Source: Pseudoxanthomonas sp. (GTDB lineage: Bacteria; Pseudomonadota; Gammaproteobacteria; Xanthomonadales; Xanthomonadaceae). From it: a stretch of DNA of 35,229 nt. Positions 1 through 6,735 of the stretch are shown piece by piece; the stretch's first letter is position 1, and each line of letters begins with the position of its first letter. The position numbers and the translations under genes are program-made. Below the pieces are notes generated by a model. That model had not been told where the DNA came from. It made no database searches and was given only the letters and a program-made list of their open reading frames with translations. The DNA is taken from positions 1 to 35,229 of the forward strand of contig NZ_JANJUE010000158.1 of assembly GCF_024710765.1 (NCBI RefSeq), given 5' to 3'.

Positions 1-511
1 AGGCGGGATCGCGTGCAAGCAGCACCAGCATGGCCACCGCCAGCGCCAGCGCGACGCGGCGCAGGTCCGGGGTGAGCGTGCGCGCCATTGCCCACAGTCC
101 ATGCGCGACCACGACGACGGCCACGAGCTTGAGGCCATGCACCAGCGCGGCCCCGATCGGCGTGGTGGCCGCACGCGGCGCATGCAGCGCCAGCCAGTAC
201 ATCAACAGCGCCGAGGGCAGGGTGAAGCCCAGGAACGCGGCCAGCGCGCCGGCCCAGCCGCCGCGCAGCCAACCCAGCGCGAAACCCAGCTGGCTGCTCG
301 CCGGACCCGGCAGGAATTGGCACAGGCCGAGCAGGCCGGCGAACGCATCCTCGTCCAGCCAGCGTCGCCGCTGGACGAATTCCGTGCGGAAGTAGCCCAG
401 ATGCGCCAGCGGTCCGCCGAACGAGGTCAGGCCCAGGCGCAGGAACACCAGGAAGATCGCGATCGCGCCCGATGGCGTCGTGCGGGAACCGGAGGAGGGC
501 GGGTGGTTCAA
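1..511 (-). CDS. chrA: Chromate transporter (CHR family), N-terminal part; 3' end cut by window edge
   Basis: Reading the minus strand leftwards from 511 gives a hydrophobic protein with the CHR-family opening: a first membrane segment running into LRLGLTSFGGPLAHLGYF, then a charged stretch (RRRWLDEDAF), then CQFLPGPASSQLGFALGW. The FGGP and LPGP motifs are hallmarks of ChrA-type chromate/sulfate antiporters, which export chromate across the inner membrane. About 170 residues are visible. Whether it is the one-domain or two-domain form cannot be told because the end lies outside the window. The start is probably the TTG at 509-511, with a GGAG about 8 nt upstream; an in-frame GTG further up lacks a ribosome-binding site. 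The family call is firm; chromate as the real substrate is inferred from the family. Confidence 0.85.
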   Translation of the reverse strand, partial: MNHPPSSGSRTTPSGAIAIFLVFLRLGLTSFGGPLAHLGYFRTEFVQRRRWLDEDAFAGLLGLCQFLPGPASSQLGFALGWLRGGWAGALAAFLGFTLPSALLMYWLALHAPRAATTPIGAALVHGLKLVAVVVVAHGLWAMARTLTPDLRRVALALAVAMLVLLARDPA

Positions 512-613
512 GGACAGGGCTCCAGATCGTCGCGGCACGGGGGAGGCCACGCCCACCCCCTGATCGAACCCCGCCGCGATGACCCGATGATGGCAGTTTT
601 CCCAAAGGCGATT

Positions 614-685
614 GTAGGAGCGACGTAAGTCGCGAGCTTTACCTGGACGCGTCCCGAACCCGGTCGCGGCTCACGTCGCTCCTAC
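614..685. repeat. REP palindrome pair (inverted GTAGGAG units), copy 1
   Basis: Two 22-nt units face each other at 614-635 and 664-685. The left one begins GTAGGAGCGACGTAAGTCGC and the right one is its reverse complement with two mismatches. The pair lies in the 189-nt gap between the chromate transporter and the methyltransferase, both on the minus strand. The same units recur at 8758-8883 and 11733-11808. GTAG-headed REP sequences in inverted pairs are common between genes in this group and are thought to be mobilised by RAYT transposases; none is encoded here. The pair could fold into a long hairpin and act as a terminator or mRNA stabiliser. I see no gene in 512-700. Confidence 0.85.
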
Positions 686-700
686 GGGAATCCGGCTGCA

Positions 701-1627
701 TCAACGCGCGGACACTTCCAGCCACCAGGCCGGCGACCAGCTGTAGTCATACAGATGCCGGGCTTCGCGCAGGCGGTAGCCGGCCTGCTCGAACTCGCGT
801 TGCCAAGCGGCGATCGGCTGCTCCCAGTTGGACGGCGCCACGTCACGACGCAGCTGGCCGGCCAGCATCGGTGCCAGGAAACCGCGCGCGATCAGATCCG
901 CATCACCGCCATACTGCGCCAGGCAGCGCTCGTAGCGTTGCGCGACGGACAGGAAGTAGGCGTCGCTGCCGTGGGATAGCGCGGGCACGTCGAACTCCAC
1001 CAGCACCAGTGTGTCCACGTGCGGGCGCAACGCCCGCAGCGCTTCGACGCGCTCGTCTGGCGGCAGCGACTGTAGGGCGAAACTGGACTGGGCCAGGTCC
1101 CAATGCGCGGCGGGATCCAGGCTGTCGGCGAAAGCCTGCAACGTGGTGCCGTGCACCGACAGCCGGCTTCCCGGCGCCGCCTCCGCGAATCCTCGTTGCA
1201 GCGCCGAACGCAGGCCGTCCTGCGGTTCGACCACGTCCACCTCTGCCGGTACCGGTGCCGCCGCGCGCAGCGCGGGCAGCAGGGCCATGCCGTCTCCGGC
1301 GCCGATGTCCAGCAAGCGCCGCACGCGCGGATTTTCAAGGCGGCGGGCCATCGCGTGGCTGACCGCGTGGTACAGCGGCACGTTGTCGCCGCCACGGATG
1401 AAGGCCTGGAACGCCTCGTGGGCTTCGTAGGCGCTGGCCGGACCCGCATCGGACAGGTGTCCGTGCAGCGCGGCGGCCATCCGCGATCCCTGCGCCTCCG
1501 CGCGCCCCAGCCACGTCAGTGCCTCGTCGCGTCGTTCGCCGGTGATGGCGGAGAACGCGCCGGCCAGCGCCACGGCGGCTTCGCGGGTGGCCAGGTCGAC
1601 GGGCGAGGGCGGGGAAGGATTCGACAT
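701..1627 (-). CDS. Class I SAM-dependent methyltransferase, substrate unknown
   Basis: A 308-residue protein with a glycine-rich SAM-binding motif I (LLDIGAGDGMALLPAL, about residues 105-120), an acidic residue ending the second strand (VDVVEP) and a later strand (VDTLVLVEFDVP), the order of a Rossmann-fold methyltransferase. About 100 residues precede motif I and include aromatic and histidine-rich helices, so it is larger than a minimal enzyme. The C-terminus is rich in Trp and Tyr (YDYSWSPAWWLEVSAR). There is no signal peptide, so it is probably cytoplasmic. It lies 71 nt downstream of the LysR gene on the same strand and could be co-transcribed with it. The ATG at 1625-1627 lacks a strong Shine-Dalgarno sequence. 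I cannot name a substrate. Confidence 0.75.
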   Translation of the reverse strand: MSNPSPPSPVDLATREAAVALAGAFSAITGERRDEALTWLGRAEAQGSRMAAALHGHLSDAGPASAYEAHEAFQAFIRGGDNVPLYHAVSHAMARRLENPRVRRLLDIGAGDGMALLPALRAAAPVPAEVDVVEPQDGLRSALQRGFAEAAPGSRLSVHGTTLQAFADSLDPAAHWDLAQSSFALQSLPPDERVEALRALRPHVDTLVLVEFDVPALSHGSDAYFLSVAQRYERCLAQYGGDADLIARGFLAPMLAGQLRRDVAPSNWEQPIAAWQREFEQAGYRLREARHLYDYSWSPAWWLEVSAR

Positions 1628-1698
1628 GCGTGGCGCAGACGGTGGGCGATGCCCCGATTATGCCGGCGGATGCCGCGTCACCGCCGGGCCGGCGTCGC

Positions 1699-2619
1699 TC
1701 AGTCTTCCTCCAGCGCCTGGAACCGTTGCGCGAGGTGGTCGATCAGGCTGCGCACCGAAGGTACCAACCCGCGCCGCGACGGAAACACCGCGTGGATGAT
1801 GCCGTGCTTGGGCTGCCATTCCGGCAGCAGGCGGATCAGGCGGCCGTCGGCGAGTTCGTCGCACATCATCATGGTCGGCAGCATCATGATGCCGACCCCC
1901 GCGACCGCGGCCATGCGGATGGCGGTCATGTCGTCGGTGACCAGGCGCGGTTCGTGGTGGACGGTGGCCAGGGTGCCCTGGCGATCGGTGAACTGCCAGC
2001 TGTGATCGCGGTGGAACGGACCGAGATCCAGGGTGGGATACAGCGCCAGGTCCGCCGGCGTCGCCGGTACGGGACTGTTCTCGAACAGGCGCGGGCTGGC
2101 GGCCACGTTCCAGCAACGCTGCGCCAGCACGCGGATGATCAGATCGCTGTCCTCCAGCGGCGGCGGGCGCACGCGGATCGCCACGTCGATGCCTTCGCCG
2201 ACCACGTCGACGCGGCGGTTGGTCGCGTCCAGCAGCACGGTGATCTTGGGATTCTCCGCCATGAAATCGGCCAGCATCGCGCCGACGCGCGCGTGCAGCA
2301 GCGCGACCGGGCAGGCGATGCGCACCACGCCGCGCGGCTCGGAGCGGGTGAGTTCGATCGCCTCCTGCGCGGCCTCGGCCTCCACGATCATCGCCTTGCA
2401 GTGGCGGTAGTAGTCCTGGCCGATGTCGGTGACCGAGAAGCGGCGGGTGGACCGCTGGATCAGGCGCACGCCCAGGCGTTCCTCCAACAGCGCGATGCGC
2501 CGGCTGAGCTTGGACTTGGGCACCCCCAGCGCGCGGCCGGCGGGGGCGAAACCGCCGTGGTCCACCACCTGGGCGAAATAGAACAGGTCGTTGAGATCGG
2601 TCGGGACCATGGCGGTCAT
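1699..2619 (-). CDS. LysR-family transcriptional regulator
   Basis: A 306-residue LysR-type regulator. The winged helix-turn-helix occupies about residues 8-66, starting DLNDLFYFAQVVDHGGFA with the recognition region RALGVPKSKLSRRIALLEE, followed by a substrate-binding domain to the C-terminus. The PKSKLSRRI form, rather than the commoner S-Q-P-A-V-S, belongs to a subgroup often found beside pirin or oxidoreductase genes and believed to sense aromatic or electrophilic compounds (from memory). It is transcribed divergently from the pirin operon across 115 nt, the standard LysR arrangement, so it probably controls that operon and itself. Start choice: the ATG at 2619 follows GGGTGAACG; an internal ATG three codons later is an alternative. 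The inducer is unknown. Confidence 0.93.
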   Translation of the reverse strand: MTAMVPTDLNDLFYFAQVVDHGGFAPAGRALGVPKSKLSRRIALLEERLGVRLIQRSTRRFSVTDIGQDYYRHCKAMIVEAEAAQEAIELTRSEPRGVVRIACPVALLHARVGAMLADFMAENPKITVLLDATNRRVDVVGEGIDVAIRVRPPPLEDSDLIIRVLAQRCWNVAASPRLFENSPVPATPADLALYPTLDLGPFHRDHSWQFTDRQGTLATVHHEPRLVTDDMTAIRMAAVAGVGIMMLPTMMMCDELADGRLIRLLPEWQPKHGIIHAVFPSRRGLVPSVRSLIDHLAQRFQALEED

Positions 2620-2734
2620 CGTTCACCCAGTAGGACTCTGAGGATAAATCTTGCCGACTACCGGGTCCATCGTCCCAGGACTAATGTGGCCGCCATCGCA
2701 AATCATGCCCGGCGCCCCCGGGCGGGAGTCCACC
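2620..2734. promoter_or_regulatory. Divergent LysR/pirin control region
   Basis: These 115 nt between the head-to-head LysR and pirin starts must contain both promoters and the regulator's binding site. AGGACT occurs twice in direct orientation (near 2631 and 2677), and 2642-2651 is a short A/T-rich island (GGATAAATCT), but no clear -35/-10 pair or T-N11-A dyad stands out. A GC-rich hairpin at 2707-2723 (stem GCCCGG/CCGGGC, 5-nt loop) abuts the pirin ribosome-binding site GGGAG at 2724-2728, so it could influence translation. The regulatory role is inferred from position; the hairpin is read directly. Confidence 0.55.
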
Positions 2735-3601
2735 ATGAAAAAGGTCCTCGGCGTCTACGGCGCCCCGCGTCCGCACTGGGTCGGCGACGGCTTCCCGGCC
2801 CGCTCGCTGTTCTCCTACCAGACCCACGGTCGCCACCTGAGCCCGTTCCTGCTGCTCGACTACGCCGGTCCGTACCGGTTCGAGCCGGCGGAACATCCGC
2901 GCGGCGTCGGCCAGCATCCGCATCGCGGTTTCGAGACCGTGACCATCGTGTACGAGGGCGAGCTGGAGCATCGCGATTCCTCCGGCGCCGGCGGCCGCAT
3001 CGGCCCGGGCGACGTGCAATGGATGACCGCCGCCTCCGGCATCCTCCATGAGGAATACCACTCGCCGGAGTTCACCCGCAGCGGCGGCACCCTGGACATG
3101 GTGCAGCTGTGGGTGAACCTGCCGGCCGACGCCAAGATGTCCGCGCCGGGCTACCAGACCCTGCTCGACGCCGACATCCCGACGGTGGCGCTGCCGGAAG
3201 AGGCCGGCAGCGTGCGGGTCATCGCGGGTCGTCATGGCGACCACCACGGTCCGGCGCGCACCTTCACCCTGATGGACGTGTGGGACGTGCGCCTGCGGCA
3301 GGGTCACGGCACCACGTTCGAGGTCGCCGAGGGCCGCACGCTCGCGCTGGTCGTGCTCAAGGGCGCGCTGCGCGTCAACGGCAAGCAAACCGCGCACGAG
3401 GCGCAGCTGGTGGTGCTGGATCGCGATGGCGCCGACGTGTTCGTCGAAGCCGAGTCCGACGCCACCTTCCTGCTGCTCAGCGGCGAGCCCATCGACGAGC
3501 CCATCGTCGGCTACGGCCCGTTCGTGATGAACACCCAGGACCAGATCGTCCAGGCCATCGACGACTTCAACCGCGGAAGCTTCGGCCGGATCGCGCAGTG
3601 A
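2735..3601 (+). CDS. Pirin family protein (bicupin)
   Basis: A 288-residue bicupin. The N-terminal cupin carries the pirin metal ligands H61 and H63 (QHPHRGFETVTIVYEGELEH) and H105 and E107 (ASGILHEEYHS), matching the HxH...HxE set that binds iron in human pirin and E. coli YhhW. The C-terminal cupin ends in PIVGYGPFVMNTQDQIVQAI, also typical of the family. Bacterial pirins are cytoplasmic; several act as quercetin 2,3-dioxygenases, others only as redox-sensitive binding proteins, so the reaction here is open. The start is the ATG at 2735 after GGGAG; an upstream in-frame ATG adds a tail with no family likeness. It is the first gene of an operon with two cysteine hydrolases and is divergent from a LysR regulator. 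Confidence 0.93.
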   Translation: MKKVLGVYGAPRPHWVGDGFPARSLFSYQTHGRHLSPFLLLDYAGPYRFEPAEHPRGVGQHPHRGFETVTIVYEGELEHRDSSGAGGRIGPGDVQWMTAASGILHEEYHSPEFTRSGGTLDMVQLWVNLPADAKMSAPGYQTLLDADIPTVALPEEAGSVRVIAGRHGDHHGPARTFTLMDVWDVRLRQGHGTTFEVAEGRTLALVVLKGALRVNGKQTAHEAQLVVLDRDGADVFVEAESDATFLLLSGEPIDEPIVGYGPFVMNTQDQIVQAIDDFNRGSFGRIAQ

Positions 3602-3607
3602 ACCCCG

Positions 3608-3632
3608 GAGGCGCCCGCGTCGCGGGTGCCTC
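3608..3632 (+). other. Intercistronic hairpin, pirin/hydrolase 1
   Basis: An 11-bp stem (arms 3608-3618 and 3622-3632, one G-T wobble, GTC loop) starts 6 nt after the pirin stop and is followed by a pyrimidine-rich TTCCCTC. A weaker 6-bp hairpin (CGGGCG/CGCCCG) follows near 3642-3658. With no T-run it is more likely an mRNA-processing, stabilising or partial-termination element than a full terminator. Confidence 0.55.
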
Positions 3633-3682
3633 TTCCCTCGCCGGGCGATGACCGCCCGTCCTCCCCCATCGGAGTTTTCCCC

Positions 3683-4363
3683 ATGAGCCTTCCCGCCAAC
3701 TTCAACGGCGCCAAGCCGATCATCGATCCCGCCAACGCCGCGATGCTGCTCATCGACCACCAGAGCGGCCTGTTCCAGACCATCGGCGACATGCCGTTCA
3801 CCCGGGTGCGCGCGCACGCCACCGCGCTGGCGAAGATGGCGACCCTCGCCGGACTGCCGGTGATCGCCACCGCCTCCGTGCCACAGGGGCCGAACGGCCC
3901 GCTGATTCCGGAAATCCACGCCGCCGCGCCGCACGCGCAGTACGTGGCCCGCCGGGGCGAGATCAACGCCTGGGACAACCCGGACTTCGTCGCTGCGGTG
4001 AAGGCGACCGGCCGCAAGCAACTGATCATCGCCGGCACCATCACCAGCGTGTGCATGGCGTTCCCGTCGATCGCCGCGGTCGCCGACGGCTACCAGGTGT
4101 TCGCGGTGATCGATGCTTCCGGCACCTACTCGAAGATGGCCGAGGAAATCACCCTGGCGCGGGTGGTGCAGGCCGGCGTGGTGCCGATGGACACCGCCGC
4201 GGTGGCGTCCGAACTGCAGAAGACCTGGCATCGCGACGACGCCGGGCAATGGGCCGGGATCTATACGCAGATTTTCCCGAACTACCAGCTGCTGATCGAA
4301 AGCTACACCAAGGCCCAGGACGTGCAGAAGACCCACGAGGCGCTGGATTCCCAGCGCGCCTGA
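3683..4363 (+). CDS. YcaC-like isochorismatase-superfamily cysteine hydrolase 1
   Basis: A 226-residue protein of the isochorismatase-like cysteine hydrolase fold. Visible elements are the N-terminal acid D25 in MLLIDHQSGLF, the YcaC-type segment RRGEINAWDNPDF (91-103), and the nucleophile C124 in GTITSVCMAF. The C-terminal part (SELQKTWHRDD, then IYTQIFPNYQLL) closely resembles E. coli YcaC as I remember it, so it is probably an oligomeric cytoplasmic amidohydrolase of unknown substrate. An arginine sits where many isochorismatases have the catalytic lysine, which I believe is also so in YcaC. The ATG at 3683 has GGAG at 3671-3674. It lies 81 nt after pirin and before a second, divergent family member. 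Confidence 0.88.
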   Translation: MSLPANFNGAKPIIDPANAAMLLIDHQSGLFQTIGDMPFTRVRAHATALAKMATLAGLPVIATASVPQGPNGPLIPEIHAAAPHAQYVARRGEINAWDNPDFVAAVKATGRKQLIIAGTITSVCMAFPSIAAVADGYQVFAVIDASGTYSKMAEEITLARVVQAGVVPMDTAAVASELQKTWHRDDAGQWAGIYTQIFPNYQLLIESYTKAQDVQKTHEALDSQRA

Positions 4364-4406
4364 GCAACGCAACCCGTTGGAGCCGGCACGTCCGGTTCCG
4401 TTTCCC

Positions 4407-4447
4407 GCATCGCGACGCCGTTCTCCTCCCCCGCGGCGGCGCGATGC
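4407..4447 (+). other. Large intercistronic hairpin between the two hydrolases
   Basis: Two 14-nt arms (4407-4420 and 4434-4447) pair with a single mismatch around a 13-nt pyrimidine-rich loop. The element lies in the 124-nt gap between the hydrolase genes and ends 28 nt before the AGGAG of the second. It lacks a T-run, so differential mRNA stability or attenuation between the genes is more likely than simple termination. The structure is read directly; the role is inferred. Confidence 0.55.
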
Positions 4448-4487
4448 TTCCCTCCGGCATTGCCGGACCATCCACAGGAGCTTTGCC

Positions 4488-5129
4488 ATGGCCAGTGAAC
4501 CCATCCGTGATCCCAAGACTGATCACCTGCTCACCCCGCAGAACGCGGCTTTCATCATCATCGACTACCAGCCCGTGCAGGTGAACTCCATCGCCTCGAT
4601 GGATCGCCAGCTGCTGGTCAACAATATCGTCGGCGCGTCCAAGGCCGCGGTGGCCTACGGTCTTCCGATCGTGCACTCGACCGTCAACGTCAAGACCGGC
4701 TTGAACAAGCCGCCGATTCCGCAGCTGCGCAAGGTGCTGGACAAGTTCCCCACCTACGACCGCACCACCATCAATTCCTGGGAGGACGTGGAGTTCCGCC
4801 AGGCGGTGGAAGCCACCGGACGCCGCAAGCTGATCATGACCGCGCTGTGGACCGAGGCCTGCCTGACCTTCCCCGCGCTCGATGCATTGAAGGAAGGCTA
4901 CGAGGTCTACGTGGTCGCCGACGCGGTCGGCGGTACCTCGCTGGTTGCGCACGAGGCCGCGCTGCGCCGGATCGAGCAGGCCGGCGGCAAGCTGATCAGC
5001 GTGCCGCAGCTGTTCTGCGAACTGCAGCGCGACTGGAACCGCCAGCAGACCGTGCCGGCCTTCATGAACCTGTTCATCGAAACCGGCGGAACCGCCGGCA
5101 TCCAGTTCTCCTACGACCGCAGCGAGTAA
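4488..5129 (+). CDS. Isochorismatase-superfamily cysteine hydrolase 2
   Basis: A 213-residue member of the same fold as its upstream neighbour but clearly diverged. It has the acidic residue D26 (FIIIDYQPVQV), the segment RTTINSWEDVEF (92-103) aligning with RGEINAWDNPDF of the first enzyme, and the nucleophile C125 in TALWTEACLTF. R92 again stands in the region of the usual catalytic lysine. The shared tail (ELQRDWNRQQ) places it in the YcaC-like subgroup, as a cytoplasmic hydrolase of unknown substrate. Start: ATG at 4488 with AGGAG at 4476-4480; the reading frame is open further upstream but has no ribosome-binding site. It is the last gene of the pirin operon, and a strong hairpin follows at 5144. 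Confidence 0.88.
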   Translation: MASEPIRDPKTDHLLTPQNAAFIIIDYQPVQVNSIASMDRQLLVNNIVGASKAAVAYGLPIVHSTVNVKTGLNKPPIPQLRKVLDKFPTYDRTTINSWEDVEFRQAVEATGRRKLIMTALWTEACLTFPALDALKEGYEVYVVADAVGGTSLVAHEAALRRIEQAGGKLISVPQLFCELQRDWNRQQTVPAFMNLFIETGGTAGIQFSYDRSE

Positions 5130-5143
5130 ATGGACCGGAGTGG

Positions 5144-5170
5144 GCGGGACGGGCGGGTGGCCCGTCCCGC
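5144..5170. terminator. Hairpin between convergent genes
   Basis: A perfect 10-bp stem (GCGGGACGGG at 5144-5153, its complement at 5161-5170) with a 7-nt loop fills the 41-nt gap between the second hydrolase (plus) and the SRPBCC gene (minus). Its right arm abuts the SRPBCC stop codon. Its position between convergent genes suggests a bidirectional terminator, though neither side has a strong T-run. Confidence 0.6.
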
Positions 5171-5635
5171 TCATTCACGGCCCGGGCGCTCGGCGTAGGC
5201 CTTGAGCACGTGCAGGGTGCCGGCCCAGTAGAACGCGGTGTGATGGAAGATTGCGTCGGTCGCAAACCCGTGTGCGGTCAGCGCGAGCGTGGTGCCGCCG
5301 TCCTCTTCCGCCAGCTCGAAACGCAGGTGCGTGTGGTTGCCGGGTTCGTCGGCCAGCCGCGACAGCGAGCTCAGATAGTGATAACCCAGTGCGTGCGGTG
5401 GCTCGAACACCAGCACCACGCCGCGATTCTCGAACGCTACGTGGTGGAACCCGCGGATCGCGATGGAACCGCCCACGTGCCAGTCGGTCTCCACGGTTAC
5501 CCGCATTTCCGGCTCTCCCATCCATTGCGACATGTGCGCCGGATCGGTGAGCACGCGCCAGACCAGCTCGATCGGCGCATCCACATGGATGCGTTCTTGC
5601 CATGTCGCGGGCACGGGTCGCGAGGACGACGGCAT
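5171..5635 (-). CDS. SRPBCC-domain protein (AHSA1/polyketide cyclase type)
   Basis: A 154-residue single-domain protein of the SRPBCC (START/Bet v1-like) superfamily. The N-terminal ERIHVDAPIELVWRVLTDPA is the standard first strand and helices, HMSQWMGEPEMRV follows, and the C-terminal helix contains FYWAGTLHVLKAYAERPGRE, as in AHSA1-like proteins. These proteins form a hydrophobic cavity; some help Hsp90, but most bacterial ones are uncharacterised. The ATG at 5633-5635 comes 2 nt after the stop of the EamA-type transporter gene, so the two are almost certainly co-transcribed and perhaps translationally coupled. Its ligand cannot be inferred. Confidence 0.85.
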   Translation of the reverse strand: MPSSSRPVPATWQERIHVDAPIELVWRVLTDPAHMSQWMGEPEMRVTVETDWHVGGSIAIRGFHHVAFENRGVVLVFEPPHALGYHYLSSLSRLADEPGNHTHLRFELAEEDGGTTLALTAHGFATDAIFHHTAFYWAGTLHVLKAYAERPGRE

Positions 5636-5637
5636 CG

Positions 5638-6513
5638 TCAGCGCCCCAGGCTGATCGCGATCAGCCCCACCGACACCACCGCCAGGGCGATGCCCAGCCA
5701 GTTGATCCGGCTGAGCTTCTCGCCGAAGGCGAAGGTGCCGACCAGCGTGCCCAGCACCACCACGCCCAGGTTCATGGTGGCGAATACCACCGCCGGGTTC
5801 GAGGGCAGCGCCTGGTGGGCCTTGATGTAGAACAGGATGTTGGCGAAGTTGCAGGCGCCGACCAGCCCTCCCGCGAGCAGCGCGGCGCCGTCGCGGCGGG
5901 GAATTCCCTTGACCAGCCTCCCGCCTTGCAGCGCCAGCATGCAGGTCAGCGCGCCGGCGAAGGCGATGGTCAGCGAGGCCGCGAACGGAGTACCCGCCAT
6001 CGCGACGTGCTTGAGCAGGATGTCGACCGCCGCGTAGCCCAGCAGCACGGTCAACGGCAGCAGCCAGCGCGCCCGCGAGGCGGCCGTCCCGCCCTCGTCG
6101 CCCGCACGCGGACGCGAGACGATGCCGGCGATGGCGATCAGGCCCAACAGCAGTCCCGCCAGCTTGCCCGTGTCGGCGGTCTCGCCGAAGAACAGGAACG
6201 CCGCGCCCAGCGAGACCACCAACGACAGGCGCTGGGCCACGTCGGTGCGGGCGATGCCGGCGGCGCGCACCGAGGCCGCCATCGCCAGGAAGATGCCCGG
6301 CAGCAGGACCATCAGCAGTCCGAGCGCCAGCCACGGCGTGCCCGGCTCGCGCAGGCGGTCCAGAGGCGGGTCCAGGGTTGCGAAACAGAGCAGCAGGGCC
6401 GCCACGTAGTTGCCCAGGATCACCGGCACCATCCCCAGTCCACGCCGCTGCGCCAGCTTCAGCAGCACCCCGACCAGCACGCTGAACAGGACGCTGACAA
6501 TCAAGAAAGGCAT
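5638..6513 (-). CDS. EamA/DMT-family transporter
   Basis: A 291-residue, very hydrophobic protein with about ten predicted membrane helices in two repeated halves. Each half ends in the helix-plus-FGE pattern of drug/metabolite transporters (AAFLFFGETADTGKLAGLLL, then GTFAFGEKLSRINWLGIALA). It belongs in the inner membrane as an exporter or exchanger of small metabolites; the substrate is unknown. The start is set at the ATG 6511-6513 (MPFLIVSVLF), which leads straight into helix 1; an in-frame start at 6588 would add a polar tail untypical of the family. It heads a two-gene unit with the SRPBCC gene and is divergent from the CsgG-like gene. Confidence 0.85.
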   Translation of the reverse strand: MPFLIVSVLFSVLVGVLLKLAQRRGLGMVPVILGNYVAALLLCFATLDPPLDRLREPGTPWLALGLLMVLLPGIFLAMAASVRAAGIARTDVAQRLSLVVSLGAAFLFFGETADTGKLAGLLLGLIAIAGIVSRPRAGDEGGTAASRARWLLPLTVLLGYAAVDILLKHVAMAGTPFAASLTIAFAGALTCMLALQGGRLVKGIPRRDGAALLAGGLVGACNFANILFYIKAHQALPSNPAVVFATMNLGVVVLGTLVGTFAFGEKLSRINWLGIALAVVSVGLIAISLGR

Positions 6514-6735
6514 GGGCGGGCCGATAGGGATGGGTTGGCGATTATCGCCCGCTGGCCGGGAGTGCGCCGAATTCGCGTTCCAGGTCAATGATCCCGGTAC
6601 TTACGGGGCATGGAAGATGGTGCACATTCGCTTATCATCGGGGCTTCCGCGGGCTGCCATTCGGATGGCTGCGGCGGAGCAGGGGAGGGGCCACAGGCCC
6701 CGCAAATGTTTCAACCAAACAGGGATTGATTTTTC
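6514..6735. promoter_or_regulatory. Divergent region between the transporter and the CsgG-like gene
   Basis: This 222-nt gap has no convincing gene. TATCAT at 6633-6638 is one base from the -10 consensus for rightward transcription, but no good -35 lies upstream. A GC-rich 6-bp hairpin (GGGGCC-ACA-GGCCCC, 6687-6701) falls in the probable 5' leader, about 35 nt before the ATG at 6736. AGGGA at 6721-6725 is the ribosome-binding site. Confidence 0.35.

Noticed and set aside
1103-3051. Plus-strand frames spanning the methyltransferase, LysR and the start of pirin
   Set aside because: They cross gene boundaries and show no family; the minus-strand genes have clear motifs.
3683-5129. The two hydrolases as a simple recent duplication
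   Set aside because: They share the fold and key residues, but most positions differ, so the duplication is old or they were acquired separately.
5602-6591. A plus-strand frame rich in Gln, Arg and His opposite the EamA-type transporter
   Set aside because: No membrane segments or domain; the minus-strand frame gives a normal ten-helix transporter.
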